From assembly GCF_039523035.1 (NCBI RefSeq), contig NZ_BAAAEN010000006.1, positions 62,001 through 126,000 on the forward strand: DNA of 64,000 nucleotides. Direction: 5' to 3'. Origin of the DNA: Pigmentiphaga daeguensis. GTDB taxonomy: Bacteria; Pseudomonadota; Gammaproteobacteria; Burkholderiales; Burkholderiaceae_B. Below the pieces are notes generated by a model. The model did no database searches, was not told the DNA's origin, and saw only the letters and a program-made list of their open reading frames with translations. This document shows, piece after piece, positions 8,265 to 15,991 of this stretch (within the stretch, counting starts at the first letter, position 1; every line of letters starts with the position of its first letter). Position numbers and translations under genes: made by a program.

Positions 8265-9134
8265 ATGGCCATCAGCTACGACCTCGTGCGATCGGTCAGC
8301 GCCCAGCTCTACGAACGCGCGCTGAAGAAAATACCCGAGGACACCAAGGAAGCGCTGCGCGCGGCCGAGCGCGGCGAGCACAACGAGGTGGCGCGCGGCA
8401 CGCTGCGCATCATGCTGCAAAGCGCCGATGCCGCCGAGGCCCGCCAGCATTTCGTCTGTTCCGACTCCGGCGTGCCGGTGTACTTCGTCGGCATCGGCAC
8501 CGGCGCCCGGCTGGAAGGCGATATCAAGCGGGCCTTCGCCGACGGCTTCGACGACCTGGTCGCCACCATCCAGCCGCCGCTGCTGGCCCACGTGACCAAT
8601 CCGCTTACCAACGAGCGTGGCTACAAGGGCAAGGACATGCCCATCGTGACCTTCGACCTGATCGACGGCGCCGACTACGTGGACATCACCTGTTCGCCGA
8701 AGGCGCTGGGTTCGGGCCGCTGGGCCGCGCTGGAGATCTTCACCTTCCCCAGCCTGGAGACCATCGAGCGCTACGTGATGGAGGTCATCCTGAAGGCGGG
8801 GTCGCAGCACTGCCCGCCGGTGGTGATCGGCGTGGGCATAGGCGGCACCTTCGACTATGCCGCCAAGCTGGCCAAGCAGGCGACGCTGCGGCCCATCGGC
8901 ACGGTCAATCCCGAGCCCGTGCTGGCTGCGATGGAAGACCGCTTGAAGGAAGCCGCCAACGCGACGGGCTTCGGCCCCATGGGTACCGGCGGCGACAGCA
9001 CCGCGATGGCCGTGCACGTGGACTATGCCTCGGGCCATGGCTTCACGCCGGTGGCGGTGTGTTTCAACTGCTGGATCAACCGGCGTACCCGCGCCCGCAT
9101 CCATGATTCGGGCCGCGTGGAGATCATCGAATGA
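8265..9134 (+). CDS. class I fumarase / L(+)-tartrate dehydratase alpha subunit
   Basis: 289 residues. Oxygen-sensitive [4Fe-4S] hydro-lyase subunit of the FumA/TtdA type, which removes or adds water on C4 hydroxyacids. The expected cysteines are visible: Cys65 in FVCSDSG, Cys143 in TCSPKALGSGRW and Cys183 in QHCPPVVIGVGIGG. The N-terminal domain is intact and the size matches a split two-subunit enzyme. ATG 8265 has GGGGAGACAG upstream. The beta subunit follows 28 bp downstream. Fumarate and tartrate activities cannot be told apart here. Confidence 0.93.
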   Translation: MAISYDLVRSVSAQLYERALKKIPEDTKEALRAAERGEHNEVARGTLRIMLQSADAAEARQHFVCSDSGVPVYFVGIGTGARLEGDIKRAFADGFDDLVATIQPPLLAHVTNPLTNERGYKGKDMPIVTFDLIDGADYVDITCSPKALGSGRWAALEIFTFPSLETIERYVMEVILKAGSQHCPPVVIGVGIGGTFDYAAKLAKQATLRPIGTVNPEPVLAAMEDRLKEAANATGFGPMGTGGDSTAMAVHVDYASGHGFTPVAVCFNCWINRRTRARIHDSGRVEIIE

Positions 9135-9162
9135 CCGGCCGCCATGACGAGGACGCGACATC

Positions 9163-9789
9163 GTGAGCACCGTACACGAGCTTGAATTGCCACTGGGCGA
9201 GGAAGCGGTCCGCGCGCTGCGCGTGGGCGACCAGGTCCGCCTGCACGGCGAGGTCGTGCTGTGCGCGGGCATGACCACGCATGAACGGCTGACCGGGCTG
9301 CTCGACCGTGGCGAAGCGCCGCCCATCGATCTGCGCGGCGCCGCGCTGCTGCACCTGGGCAGCTACAGCCGGGAAGCCGATGGCCATTTCGAGGTGCTCT
9401 ACCTGAATCCCACGACGAGCACGCGCTTCAATGGCTTCATGCCGCGGTTGATACGCGGATTGGGTTTGCGGGTGGTGGGCGGCAAGGGCGGACTGGACGC
9501 TGGCAGCGTCGAGGCGATGCGCGCGGAGGGTTGCATCTACCTGTCGTTCCTGGGAGGTGGATGCACGCTTCTATCCGAGGCGATACGCGAGGTGGTAGCG
9601 GTGCACTGGAACGACCTGGTTCACCACTACCGGCTGGTGAAGCTGCGGGTGGAGGGGCTGGGCCCCGCCACCGTGGGAATCGACGCCCAGGGCAACAGCC
9701 TTTACGGCGACCTGGCGGAGACGGCCAGGGAACGGTTGCCTGAAATACTGGCCCGGCTGGATGAGCGGCGGCGTTCCGCCCGGGGTTGA
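9163..9789 (+). CDS. class I fumarase / L(+)-tartrate dehydratase beta subunit
   Basis: 208 residues with a GTG start at 9163, preceded by GAGGA. It carries the C-terminal fumarase domain: LPLGEEAVRALRVGDQVRLHGEV, NPTTSTRFNGF, the GGKGG nucleotide-like loop, HWNDLVHHYRLVKLRVEG and GIDAQGNSLY. The segment usually written ARDAAHKRL reads CAGMTTHERL here, keeping only the histidine and following residues. It pairs with the alpha subunit and ends 3 bp from the convergent flavin-reductase gene. Confidence 0.92.
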   Translation: MSTVHELELPLGEEAVRALRVGDQVRLHGEVVLCAGMTTHERLTGLLDRGEAPPIDLRGAALLHLGSYSREADGHFEVLYLNPTTSTRFNGFMPRLIRGLGLRVVGGKGGLDAGSVEAMRAEGCIYLSFLGGGCTLLSEAIREVVAVHWNDLVHHYRLVKLRVEGLGPATVGIDAQGNSLYGDLAETARERLPEILARLDERRRSARG

Positions 9790-9792
9790 GCG

Positions 9793-10440
9793 CTAGGGTT
9801 TGGGATTGGGCTCGGGTTCCGCGCCAGGCTGGCGCTGAAGCATGGGCCGGTGGAAGATCTCGCCCAGCGCGGCGTAGAAGGGCCCGCCCAGGCGGGCGAT
9901 GGGGCGCATGGCGGCGCTGGCGACGCGGCGGCCGTCGTAGATGTCGGGAGACAGGTGGAAGGCGACGACCTGGCCGATGTACAGGGTGTTGTAGCCCTCG
10001 CCCAGGGCGATGGCCTGGTCCAGGCGGCATTCCATCTGCACGGGGGTCGAGGCGATGCGGGGCGGCTTGACGTGGTGGCTGGGCAGCAAGGGAATGCCCA
10101 GGGCCTCGGGTTCGCTGATCTCGGGCGGGTACTCGGCAGCGCTGGCGTGCATGATCTCCAGGTCGGCCTCGGTCGAGACGTTGACGACGAATTCGCCCGT
10201 CTGGACGATGTTGCGCGCAGTGTCCTTCAGGTCGCCGTCCAGCGTGGAGATGTTGACCGCCAGCATGGGCGGGCGGGTGGCGACGTAATTGTAGGAGCTG
10301 AACGGGGCGGCATTGACGCGGCCGTTCCCGTCCTGCGTGGTGATCCAGGCCACGGGGCGCGGCACCACGCAGCCGACGACGAGGCGGTAGGCGTCGGCCG
10401 GGTCCAGGCCCTGGCCGTCGACGCGTATGAATTCCTTCAT
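9793..10440 (-). CDS. flavin reductase (DIM6/NTAB) family protein
   Basis: 215 residues from ATG 10440, chosen for the GGAGAAC ribosome site just before it; an ATG at 10494 would overlap the stop of the upstream Bug gene. The FMN-binding split barrel is recognisable from YRLVVGCVVPRPVAWITT, NAAPFSSYNYVATRPPMLAV, ARNIVQTGEFVVNV and YIGQVVAFHL. Family members reduce flavin or act as small FMN oxidoreductases. It is the second gene after a Bug protein on the minus strand (50 bp spacing). Physiological substrate unknown. Confidence 0.9.
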   Translation of the reverse strand: MKEFIRVDGQGLDPADAYRLVVGCVVPRPVAWITTQDGNGRVNAAPFSSYNYVATRPPMLAVNISTLDGDLKDTARNIVQTGEFVVNVSTEADLEIMHASAAEYPPEISEPEALGIPLLPSHHVKPPRIASTPVQMECRLDQAIALGEGYNTLYIGQVVAFHLSPDIYDGRRVASAAMRPIARLGGPFYAALGEIFHRPMLQRQPGAEPEPNPKP

Positions 10441-10490
10441 GTTCTCCGGTTCCAGTCGCGGCGCGGCGAAGATGCCGCGCCCGCGGGGGT

Positions 10491-11480
10491 TCATTTCGCC
10501 AGCATGTCCAGGGCGCCCAGCAGTTCGGTCATCGCCGTCTTGTCCTTCTGGGCGAAGGCGGTGACTTCGGCCGGCGTCATGTTGTCGATGCTGCCATCCT
10601 GCTGCGCCAGGAAGCGCTGGTGTTCCGGCTCGGCGTTGATCGCCGTCAGCGCCGAGCTCAGTTTCTCGATGATAGCCGGGGGCGTGCCGCGCGGCGCCGC
10701 CAGCGCATACCAGGTGGAGACTTCGTTCCAGTTCTTGATGCCGGCCTCGGCCATCGTGGGCACGTCGGGCAGCAGCGAAGACCGCTTGGCACCGGTATAG
10801 GCGATGGCCTTCAGGCGGCCGTCCTTGACGAAGGGCAGCACGGGCGAGGCGCTCAGCATGCCCAGCTCGACCTGGCCGCCGATCAGGTCCTGCAGGGCCG
10901 GGGCGGCGCCCTTGTAGGGAACGTGGGTGATGTCTATGTTGGCGCGCCGGCGCAGCAGTTCGCCGGCCAGGTGGGTCGGGCCGCCGGTGCCGGCCGACGC
11001 GAAGTTGAGCTTGCCGGGCTGCTTGCGCGCGCGGTCGAGCAGGTCCTGCATGGTGTTGATGCCGAGCTTGGCGTTGGCCACCAGGACCACGGGCTGGTTG
11101 GCGACCAGGCCGACCAGGTCGAAGTCCTTCAGGCCGTCGTAGGTCGCGCGCTCGATCAGCGGACCGACCACCATGCCGGGCGAGGTGCCCATCAGCAGGG
11201 TATAGCCGTCGGGCTTGGCGCGCGCCACGTAGCCGGTGCCCACCATGGCCCCGCTGCCGGCCTTGTTCTCGACGACGACGGGCTGGCCCAGGCGGTCCTT
11301 GAGCCGGGATGCCAGCTCCCTGGCCAGCGTATCGGCGGGGCCGCCCGGCGCGTAGGGGTTGATCAGGGTGACCGGCCGGGTGGGGTAGTCGGACTGGGCG
11401 TGGGCGGCAGGCAGCAGCAGGGCCGTGGCCGCCAGGCCTCCGAGCAGGATGGCGAGTGCGCGTTTCAAGGTCGTCTCCAT
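10491..11480 (-). CDS. Bug family solute-binding protein
   Basis: 329 residues, periplasmic. A signal peptide runs to AAHAQ near residue 29, followed by YPTRPVTLINPYAPGGPAD, ENKAGSGAMVGT, PDGYTLL, HVPYKGAAPALQDLIGGQV and APRGTPPAIIEKL. The ATG at 11480 has no good ribosome site; the sequence GGAGACGACC just inside the gene could instead serve a TTG start at 11468 (MKRALAILL). It is upstream of the flavin reductase in a probable two-gene unit. Confidence 0.94.
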   Translation of the reverse strand: METTLKRALAILLGGLAATALLLPAAHAQSDYPTRPVTLINPYAPGGPADTLARELASRLKDRLGQPVVVENKAGSGAMVGTGYVARAKPDGYTLLMGTSPGMVVGPLIERATYDGLKDFDLVGLVANQPVVLVANAKLGINTMQDLLDRARKQPGKLNFASAGTGGPTHLAGELLRRRANIDITHVPYKGAAPALQDLIGGQVELGMLSASPVLPFVKDGRLKAIAYTGAKRSSLLPDVPTMAEAGIKNWNEVSTWYALAAPRGTPPAIIEKLSSALTAINAEPEHQRFLAQQDGSIDNMTPAEVTAFAQKDKTAMTELLGALDMLAK

Positions 11481-11611
11481 GGCTTATGGTTGTCCGCCAT
11501 CCGGCCGCATCCGGCCATGGCGCTGCGACCCACTATAGAAGCGCGCACTTCCCCGTCCCAGGTCCGGGGAAGGCAAAGCTGATATGTACGGCGGCGCAAC
11601 GGGCGCCGCGC

Positions 11612-12583
11612 CTACTCCGCCTGGATCCCCGCGTGCCGGATCTGCGCGCCCCATTCCTCGTACTGGGCGCGCACGAAGCGCTGGAAATCGTCTCCGGCCA
11701 GGAAGTCGGTCTCCATGCCCATGCCGCGCAGGCGTTCCTTGACCTCTGGCTTGTTCAGCGACAGCTTCAACTGCTCCTGCCACCATTGCACCACCTGGGC
11801 GGGAAGCCGCGCCGGCCCGGCCACGCCTATCCAGCCTGTCAGGTCCAGCCCGGACAGGCCCAGCTCGGCGGCGGTCGGAACGTCGGGCAGGATGGTGGAA
11901 CGCTTGTTGGACACCAGCGCGATGGCGTGCAGGTTGTGCGCGCCGATCTGCGGCAGCACGGCGCCCAGGTCGGAGGAAACGAAATCCACCCGGCCGCCCA
12001 GCAGGTCGGTCACGGCCGCGGGCTGGCCCTTGTAGGGCACACTCAGCACCTCCATGCCGGCGGCGCGGCTGAAGGCGGCCGAGGCGACCTGGCCGGTGCC
12101 CGACCCGTACCCGGTGGCCAGTGATTTCGGCTTGGCGCGGCCGGCCGCGATCAGGCTCCTGGCGTCCGCGTGCCCGCCCGCGGCGCGGGTCACCACCACC
12201 ACGTCGAAGCGCACCATGCGGGCCACCTGGGTGAAGTCCGCCAACGCGTCGTGCTTCTGGATGGCCTTGGACAGGAAGGGGCCCGAGGAACTGGTGGCGC
12301 TGGAACTGGGCATCATGGTGTAGCCGTCGGGCGCGGCGCGCGCCACCGCGTCCACGCCCAGCGCGCCCAGCGCCCCGGCCCGGTTCTCGACGACGATCAC
12401 GGCGCCCGTGCGGGCGCGTATGTCGTCGGTCACGATGCGCGACACGTTGTCGATGGAGCTGCCGGCCGGGAAGCCGATCACGAAGCGCACGGTCCTGCCC
12501 GCCTCGGGATAGCCCTGGGCATGCGCCAGCATTCCGGCATGCAGGGCGGCGCATGCCAGGCCCAGCGCGATCACCTTCCGCAT
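11612..12583 (-). CDS. Bug family solute-binding protein
   Basis: 323 residues with signal peptide ending LAHAQ, then a slightly divergent first strand (YPEAGRTVRFVIGFPAGSSIDN) and the usual VVENRAGALGALG, PDGYTM, SVPYKGQPAAVTDLLGGRV. ATG 12583 follows GAGGAGACTTCT. It is the last gene of the MaoC-CitE-CaiB operon, 32 bp after the CoA-transferase, so its ligand is probably the acid that operon degrades. The long stretch open upstream in this frame is a shadow of the CoA-transferase gene. Confidence 0.93.
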   Translation of the reverse strand: MRKVIALGLACAALHAGMLAHAQGYPEAGRTVRFVIGFPAGSSIDNVSRIVTDDIRARTGAVIVVENRAGALGALGVDAVARAAPDGYTMMPSSSATSSSGPFLSKAIQKHDALADFTQVARMVRFDVVVVTRAAGGHADARSLIAAGRAKPKSLATGYGSGTGQVASAAFSRAAGMEVLSVPYKGQPAAVTDLLGGRVDFVSSDLGAVLPQIGAHNLHAIALVSNKRSTILPDVPTAAELGLSGLDLTGWIGVAGPARLPAQVVQWWQEQLKLSLNKPEVKERLRGMGMETDFLAGDDFQRFVRAQYEEWGAQIRHAGIQAE

Positions 12584-12615
12584 AGAAGTCTCCTCTTTCC
12601 TTGTCGTGGTTGTCG

Positions 12616-13773
12616 TCAGCGCGGCGTGGACCAGGTCCGGCCGCCCAGCACTTCTTCGGTGTGTTCGCCCAGGCCCGGCGCATGCCGGCGCACGTCGCCC
12701 GGGGTCGCGCCGAAATGCACAGGGATGCCGGCCTGGCGCAGGCGGCCTTCGGTGGGGTGTTCGCATTCGCGCCAGAAACCCAGCGCGGCCAGGTGCGGGT
12801 CGGCCAGCAGGTCGTCGAAGCTGTGCACAGGCGCGAAGGGAATATCGGCGGTCTCCAGCGCCGCCAGCCATTGCGCGGTGGTGCGCGTGCGCAGGGTGTC
12901 CTCGACGTAGCGGTACAGCTCGGGAAAATGCCGGCTGCGGTCGCGGGCGGTGCAATAGCGCGGATCGTCCGCCATGCCCGGGTCGCCGGCCAGCGCGAAA
13001 AAGCGCCGCCATTGGGCATCGGTATAGGGGACCACGCTCAGGTAGCCGTCACGCGTCGCGAAGGGCCGGCGATAGTCGTTCAGCAGCCGGGCATAGCCGG
13101 CCTCGCCCTCGGCCGGCACGAAACTGCGGCCGGCCAGGTGCTCCGGCGCCAGGAAGGCCACCATGCATTCGAACATGGGCACTTCTATGGACTGCCCGGT
13201 GCCGGTGCGTTCACGCGCGTACAGGGCGCAGGCGATGGCGTTGGACACGTACAGCGCGACGGTCTTGTCGGCCACGACCGAGTTGACGTAGCGCGGTGGC
13301 TCGGCGCCGCCCGCCCCCTGCAGCCACGCCAGGCCCGATGCCGCCTGGATCGTATCGTCGATGGCCGGCCGGCCCGCGTAGGGGCCGCGCTCGGAATAGC
13401 CATAGCAGACGCAATGGATGAGCCTGGGAAAGCGCGGCGCCAGCGTTTCGTGGTCCAGCCCCAGGCGCCGCAGCGCCGGCGCCCGCATGTTGGAGACGAA
13501 CACGTCGGCCCCGGCGATCAGTTCCAGCAGCGCCTCGAGGCCGCGCGGGGTCTTGGCGTCGAGCACCACGCTGCGCTTGTTGCGGTTCAGGTTCAGGTGG
13601 GCATGGCTCATGCCCGCATGGCGTTGGGGCGTGACGTGCCGGAACACATCGCCCGCCGGCGGCTCGACCTTGATCACGTCGGCGCCCATGTCCCCCAGCA
13701 TCTGGGTCGCCATGGGCCCCATGCCGACGGTGCTCATGTCCAGGATGCGCACCCCGTCCAGCGGACCGGCCAT
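12616..13773 (-). CDS. CaiB/BaiF family CoA-transferase, Glu-type active-site segment
   Basis: 385 residues from ATG 13773, which has GGAGGAG with 7-bp spacing; the ATG at 13779 overlaps the upstream stop as ATGA but sits one base from the ribosome site. Landmarks: VRILDMSTVGMGPMATQMLGDMGADVIKVE, LNRNKRSVVLD and SIEVPMFECMVAF. Glu202 occupies the place of the usual catalytic aspartate (MFE instead of MFD). It is the third gene of the MaoC-CitE-CaiB-Bug operon and would activate the substrate acid with CoA. Confidence 0.92.
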   Translation of the reverse strand: MAGPLDGVRILDMSTVGMGPMATQMLGDMGADVIKVEPPAGDVFRHVTPQRHAGMSHAHLNLNRNKRSVVLDAKTPRGLEALLELIAGADVFVSNMRAPALRRLGLDHETLAPRFPRLIHCVCYGYSERGPYAGRPAIDDTIQAASGLAWLQGAGGAEPPRYVNSVVADKTVALYVSNAIACALYARERTGTGQSIEVPMFECMVAFLAPEHLAGRSFVPAEGEAGYARLLNDYRRPFATRDGYLSVVPYTDAQWRRFFALAGDPGMADDPRYCTARDRSRHFPELYRYVEDTLRTRTTAQWLAALETADIPFAPVHSFDDLLADPHLAALGFWRECEHPTEGRLRQAGIPVHFGATPGDVRRHAPGLGEHTEEVLGGRTWSTPR

Positions 13774-13775
13774 GT

Positions 13776-14630
13776 TCATTCTCCTCCCAGCAGCCGGCGC
13801 GCCAGCCGCAGGTGCGGCCGGTCGATCATCTTGCCGTCCAGGTTCAGCGTGCCCGCGCCGGGATGGGCGTCGAACGCCCGGACCACCGCCCGGGCCCACT
13901 GCAACTGGGCTTCGTCGGGTGTCAGCAGCCGGTTGATCGGCTCCACGTGGCGAGGGTGGATGGCCAGCTTGGCGACGAAACCGTCGCGTACCGCCTCGCG
14001 CGTTTCATCCGCCAGGATGTCGGGCGCGTCCAGGTCCACGCACACGGTATCCACCGCCCGCACGCCCGCTGCCGCCGCGGCCGCCAGGCACAGGGAACGC
14101 GCCAGCCGGAACGGCTCGGTGTAGCGGCCGGCCTCGCGGTTGCCGCGCGCGCCCAGGTTCGCGGCCAGGTCTTCCGCGCCCCAGGACAGCCCCCACAGCC
14201 GGGGCGTGGCGCCGGCATAGTCATGCAGGCCGAACAGCGAACGCGCGGTTTCGGTCACGATGGCCAGGACGCGTATGCCGCCCTCGGGCAATCCGGCCAT
14301 GGCCTCGCAGGCGTCCAGGTAGTGGGCCGCCCGCTCCAGGTCGGCGCGCCGGGCACATTTGGGCAGCACGATGCCGAACGGCCGACCGGGCACGACGGCC
14401 GCCAGGTCGGCCAGCGCCTGGCCGCTGTCCAGCGCATTGATGCGCACCCACGCCTGCTTGGCCGCGGGCGCCTGGCCCAGCATGGCGCGCACGGCGTCCC
14501 GCGCCACGGCCTTGCGATCGGGCGCGACCGAGTCCTCCAGGTCGAGGATCAGGGCATCGGCGGGACTGGCGGCGGCCTTGTCGAACTTGCGCGGCGCATC
14601 GCCCGGAACGAACAGCATCGAGCGGACCAT
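13776..14630 (-). CDS. HpcH/HpaI aldolase / CitE-like CoA ester lyase
   Basis: 284 residues. CitE family TIM barrel: MVRSMLFVPGDAPRKFDKA, DALILDLEDSVAPDRK (metal and phosphate region), VRINALDSG, IVLPKC, AIVTETARSLFGL and LWGLSWGAEDLAANLG. Enzymes of this type cleave 3-hydroxyacyl-CoA thioesters such as citramalyl-CoA or malyl-CoA to acetyl-CoA and a 2-oxo acid. ATG 14630 follows GGAGACC. It lies 11 bp downstream of MaoC and 2 bp upstream of the CoA-transferase, in order with a CoA transfer, hydration, cleavage route. Confidence 0.92.
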   Translation of the reverse strand: MVRSMLFVPGDAPRKFDKAAASPADALILDLEDSVAPDRKAVARDAVRAMLGQAPAAKQAWVRINALDSGQALADLAAVVPGRPFGIVLPKCARRADLERAAHYLDACEAMAGLPEGGIRVLAIVTETARSLFGLHDYAGATPRLWGLSWGAEDLAANLGARGNREAGRYTEPFRLARSLCLAAAAAAGVRAVDTVCVDLDAPDILADETREAVRDGFVAKLAIHPRHVEPINRLLTPDEAQLQWARAVVRAFDAHPGAGTLNLDGKMIDRPHLRLARRLLGGE

Positions 14631-14641
14631 GGCGGTCTCCT

Positions 14642-15094
14642 CTAGGCCGGAGCCTTGTGCATCAGGGCGGAGCGCTTGCAGCGGGCGACGATGTCGTCGT
14701 CCTGGTTCAGCGCGAGGTGCTCGAATTCCACGATGCCGGCGTTCGGGCGCGAACGGCTTTCGCGCACCGACAGCACGCGGGTGCGCACGTGCAGCGTATC
14801 GCCGGCGAATACCGGCTTGGGGAAGGCGACCTCGCTCATGCCCAGGTTGGCCACCGTGGTGCCCAGCGTGGTGTCGTTCACCGTCATCCCTATCATCAGC
14901 CCCAGCGTGAACAGGCTGTTCACCAGCGGGCGCTTGAATTCCGTCCCGGCCGCGAAGTGCGCATCGATGTGCAGCGGCTGCACGTTCATGGTCAGCGAGC
15001 TGAACAGCACGTTGTCCATTTCCGTGACCGTGCGGGTCCAATCGTGGGCGAACTCCTGCCCCGGGGAGAACTGTTCGAAATACAGTCCGGCCAT
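14642..15094 (-). CDS. MaoC-like (hot-dog fold) enoyl-CoA hydratase
   Basis: 150 residues. The hot-dog hydratase signature appears as TVTEMDNVLFSSLTMNVQPLHID around residues 22-44, with the Asp and His that activate water in MaoC enzymes, followed by VNSLFTLGLMIGM and PKPVFAGDTLHVRT. ATG 15094 follows AGGAGACGACG. As first gene of the operon it lies divergent to an IclR regulator. With CitE and CaiB partners it resembles itaconate/mesaconate-type CoA pathways; the exact substrate is inference. Confidence 0.92.
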   Translation of the reverse strand: MAGLYFEQFSPGQEFAHDWTRTVTEMDNVLFSSLTMNVQPLHIDAHFAAGTEFKRPLVNSLFTLGLMIGMTVNDTTLGTTVANLGMSEVAFPKPVFAGDTLHVRTRVLSVRESRSRPNAGIVEFEHLALNQDDDIVARCKRSALMHKAPA

Positions 15095-15141
15095 CGTCGT
15101 CTCCTGATCATTGTTCTTGTCTATGAAAAAAAGTTTATATA

Positions 15142-15161
15142 CTTGAACATCCATATTCAAG
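15142..15161. promoter_or_regulatory. candidate IclR operator (inverted repeat) in divergent promoter
   Basis: CTTGAA at 15142-15147 and TTCAAG at 15156-15161 form a perfect 6-bp inverted repeat with partial pairing further inward. The site lies in the AT-rich 129-bp space between the MaoC operon and the divergent IclR gene, which is where such a regulator normally binds. Assignment is positional inference. Confidence 0.45.
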
Positions 15162-15223
15162 CCTGCCCAGGCGCCGGCGCCGGGAAGTGGCCCCCTCGCA
15201 TTCATGCCTATAGACTTTTGCCC

Positions 15224-15985
15224 ATGAATACGAACGACGTGAAAAGCGCCAAGCGGGTGCTGACCATCCTGCAATTTTTCGCCCAGACCCGGGCGCCGGC
15301 CTCGCTGACGCAGATCTCGGCGGCGCTGGGGTTTCCCAAGTCCAGTTGCCTGGCGCTGCTGGATACCCTGGAAGGGGAAGGCTACGCCCACCAGACGGGC
15401 GGCCGCTACTACCTGACGCGCCGCTGGTTCAACGAGGCGCGCGCCATCGCCGAACACGACCAGTTGGCCGCCCGCGTCCGGCCGGTGCTGGAAGAACTGC
15501 GCGACAAGCTGCGCGAGACGCTGATCCTGGCCCAGCGCTCGGACAGCCAGGTGCTCTACCTGGACGTGGCCGAACCCGAGCGCATCGTCCGCTTCACCGC
15601 CCGCACCGGCGAACTCAAGCCCCTGCACGCCGCCGCCTCGGGGCGCGCGCTGCTGGCCGCGATGGCGCCGGCCGAACGCGAGGCGCTGCTCGCGCGCATG
15701 CCGCTGCCGCGCTTCACCGACCAGACGCCAACGACGCGGGACGCGCTACAAAAGATGCTGGAGGAAGGGGACCGGCGGGGCTATCACGTGAACCTGGGCG
15801 AGCACCAGGCCGACACGCTGTCGGTGGCCGCCCCGGTGGTGCTGTATGGCACGCCCTATGCACTGACCGTCGGGGCGCCGCTGGAGCGCGCGAAACCGCA
15901 GGTGCGGCAGATAGGCGGGATGCTGGTGGAAGCGGCGGCCAGGCTGGCCGCCGAGGTCGGCCGCGCCAACGCGGCGCCGGCCTGA
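15224..15985 (+). CDS. IclR family transcriptional regulator
   Basis: 253 residues. An N-terminal winged helix-turn-helix (residues about 6-65: SAKRVLTILQFFAQTRAPASLTQISAALG read with FPKSSCLALLDTLE) is followed by a C-terminal effector domain with LRETLILAQRSDSQVLYLD and LHAAASGRALLA. ATG 15224 is the only suitable in-frame start before the HTH. Divergent from the MaoC-CitE-CaiB-Bug operon, it probably controls that operon in response to the imported acid or its CoA ester. Confidence 0.93.
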   Translation: MNTNDVKSAKRVLTILQFFAQTRAPASLTQISAALGFPKSSCLALLDTLEGEGYAHQTGGRYYLTRRWFNEARAIAEHDQLAARVRPVLEELRDKLRETLILAQRSDSQVLYLDVAEPERIVRFTARTGELKPLHAAASGRALLAAMAPAEREALLARMPLPRFTDQTPTTRDALQKMLEEGDRRGYHVNLGEHQADTLSVAAPVVLYGTPYALTVGAPLERAKPQVRQIGGMLVEAAARLAAEVGRANAAPA

Positions 15986-15991
15986 CACCGC

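Noticed and set aside
12584..13012. Apparent N-terminal extension of the Bug protein at 11612-12583
   Set aside because: The extension lies over the CoA-transferase gene and has no signal peptide; a proper signal and ribosome site begin at 12583.
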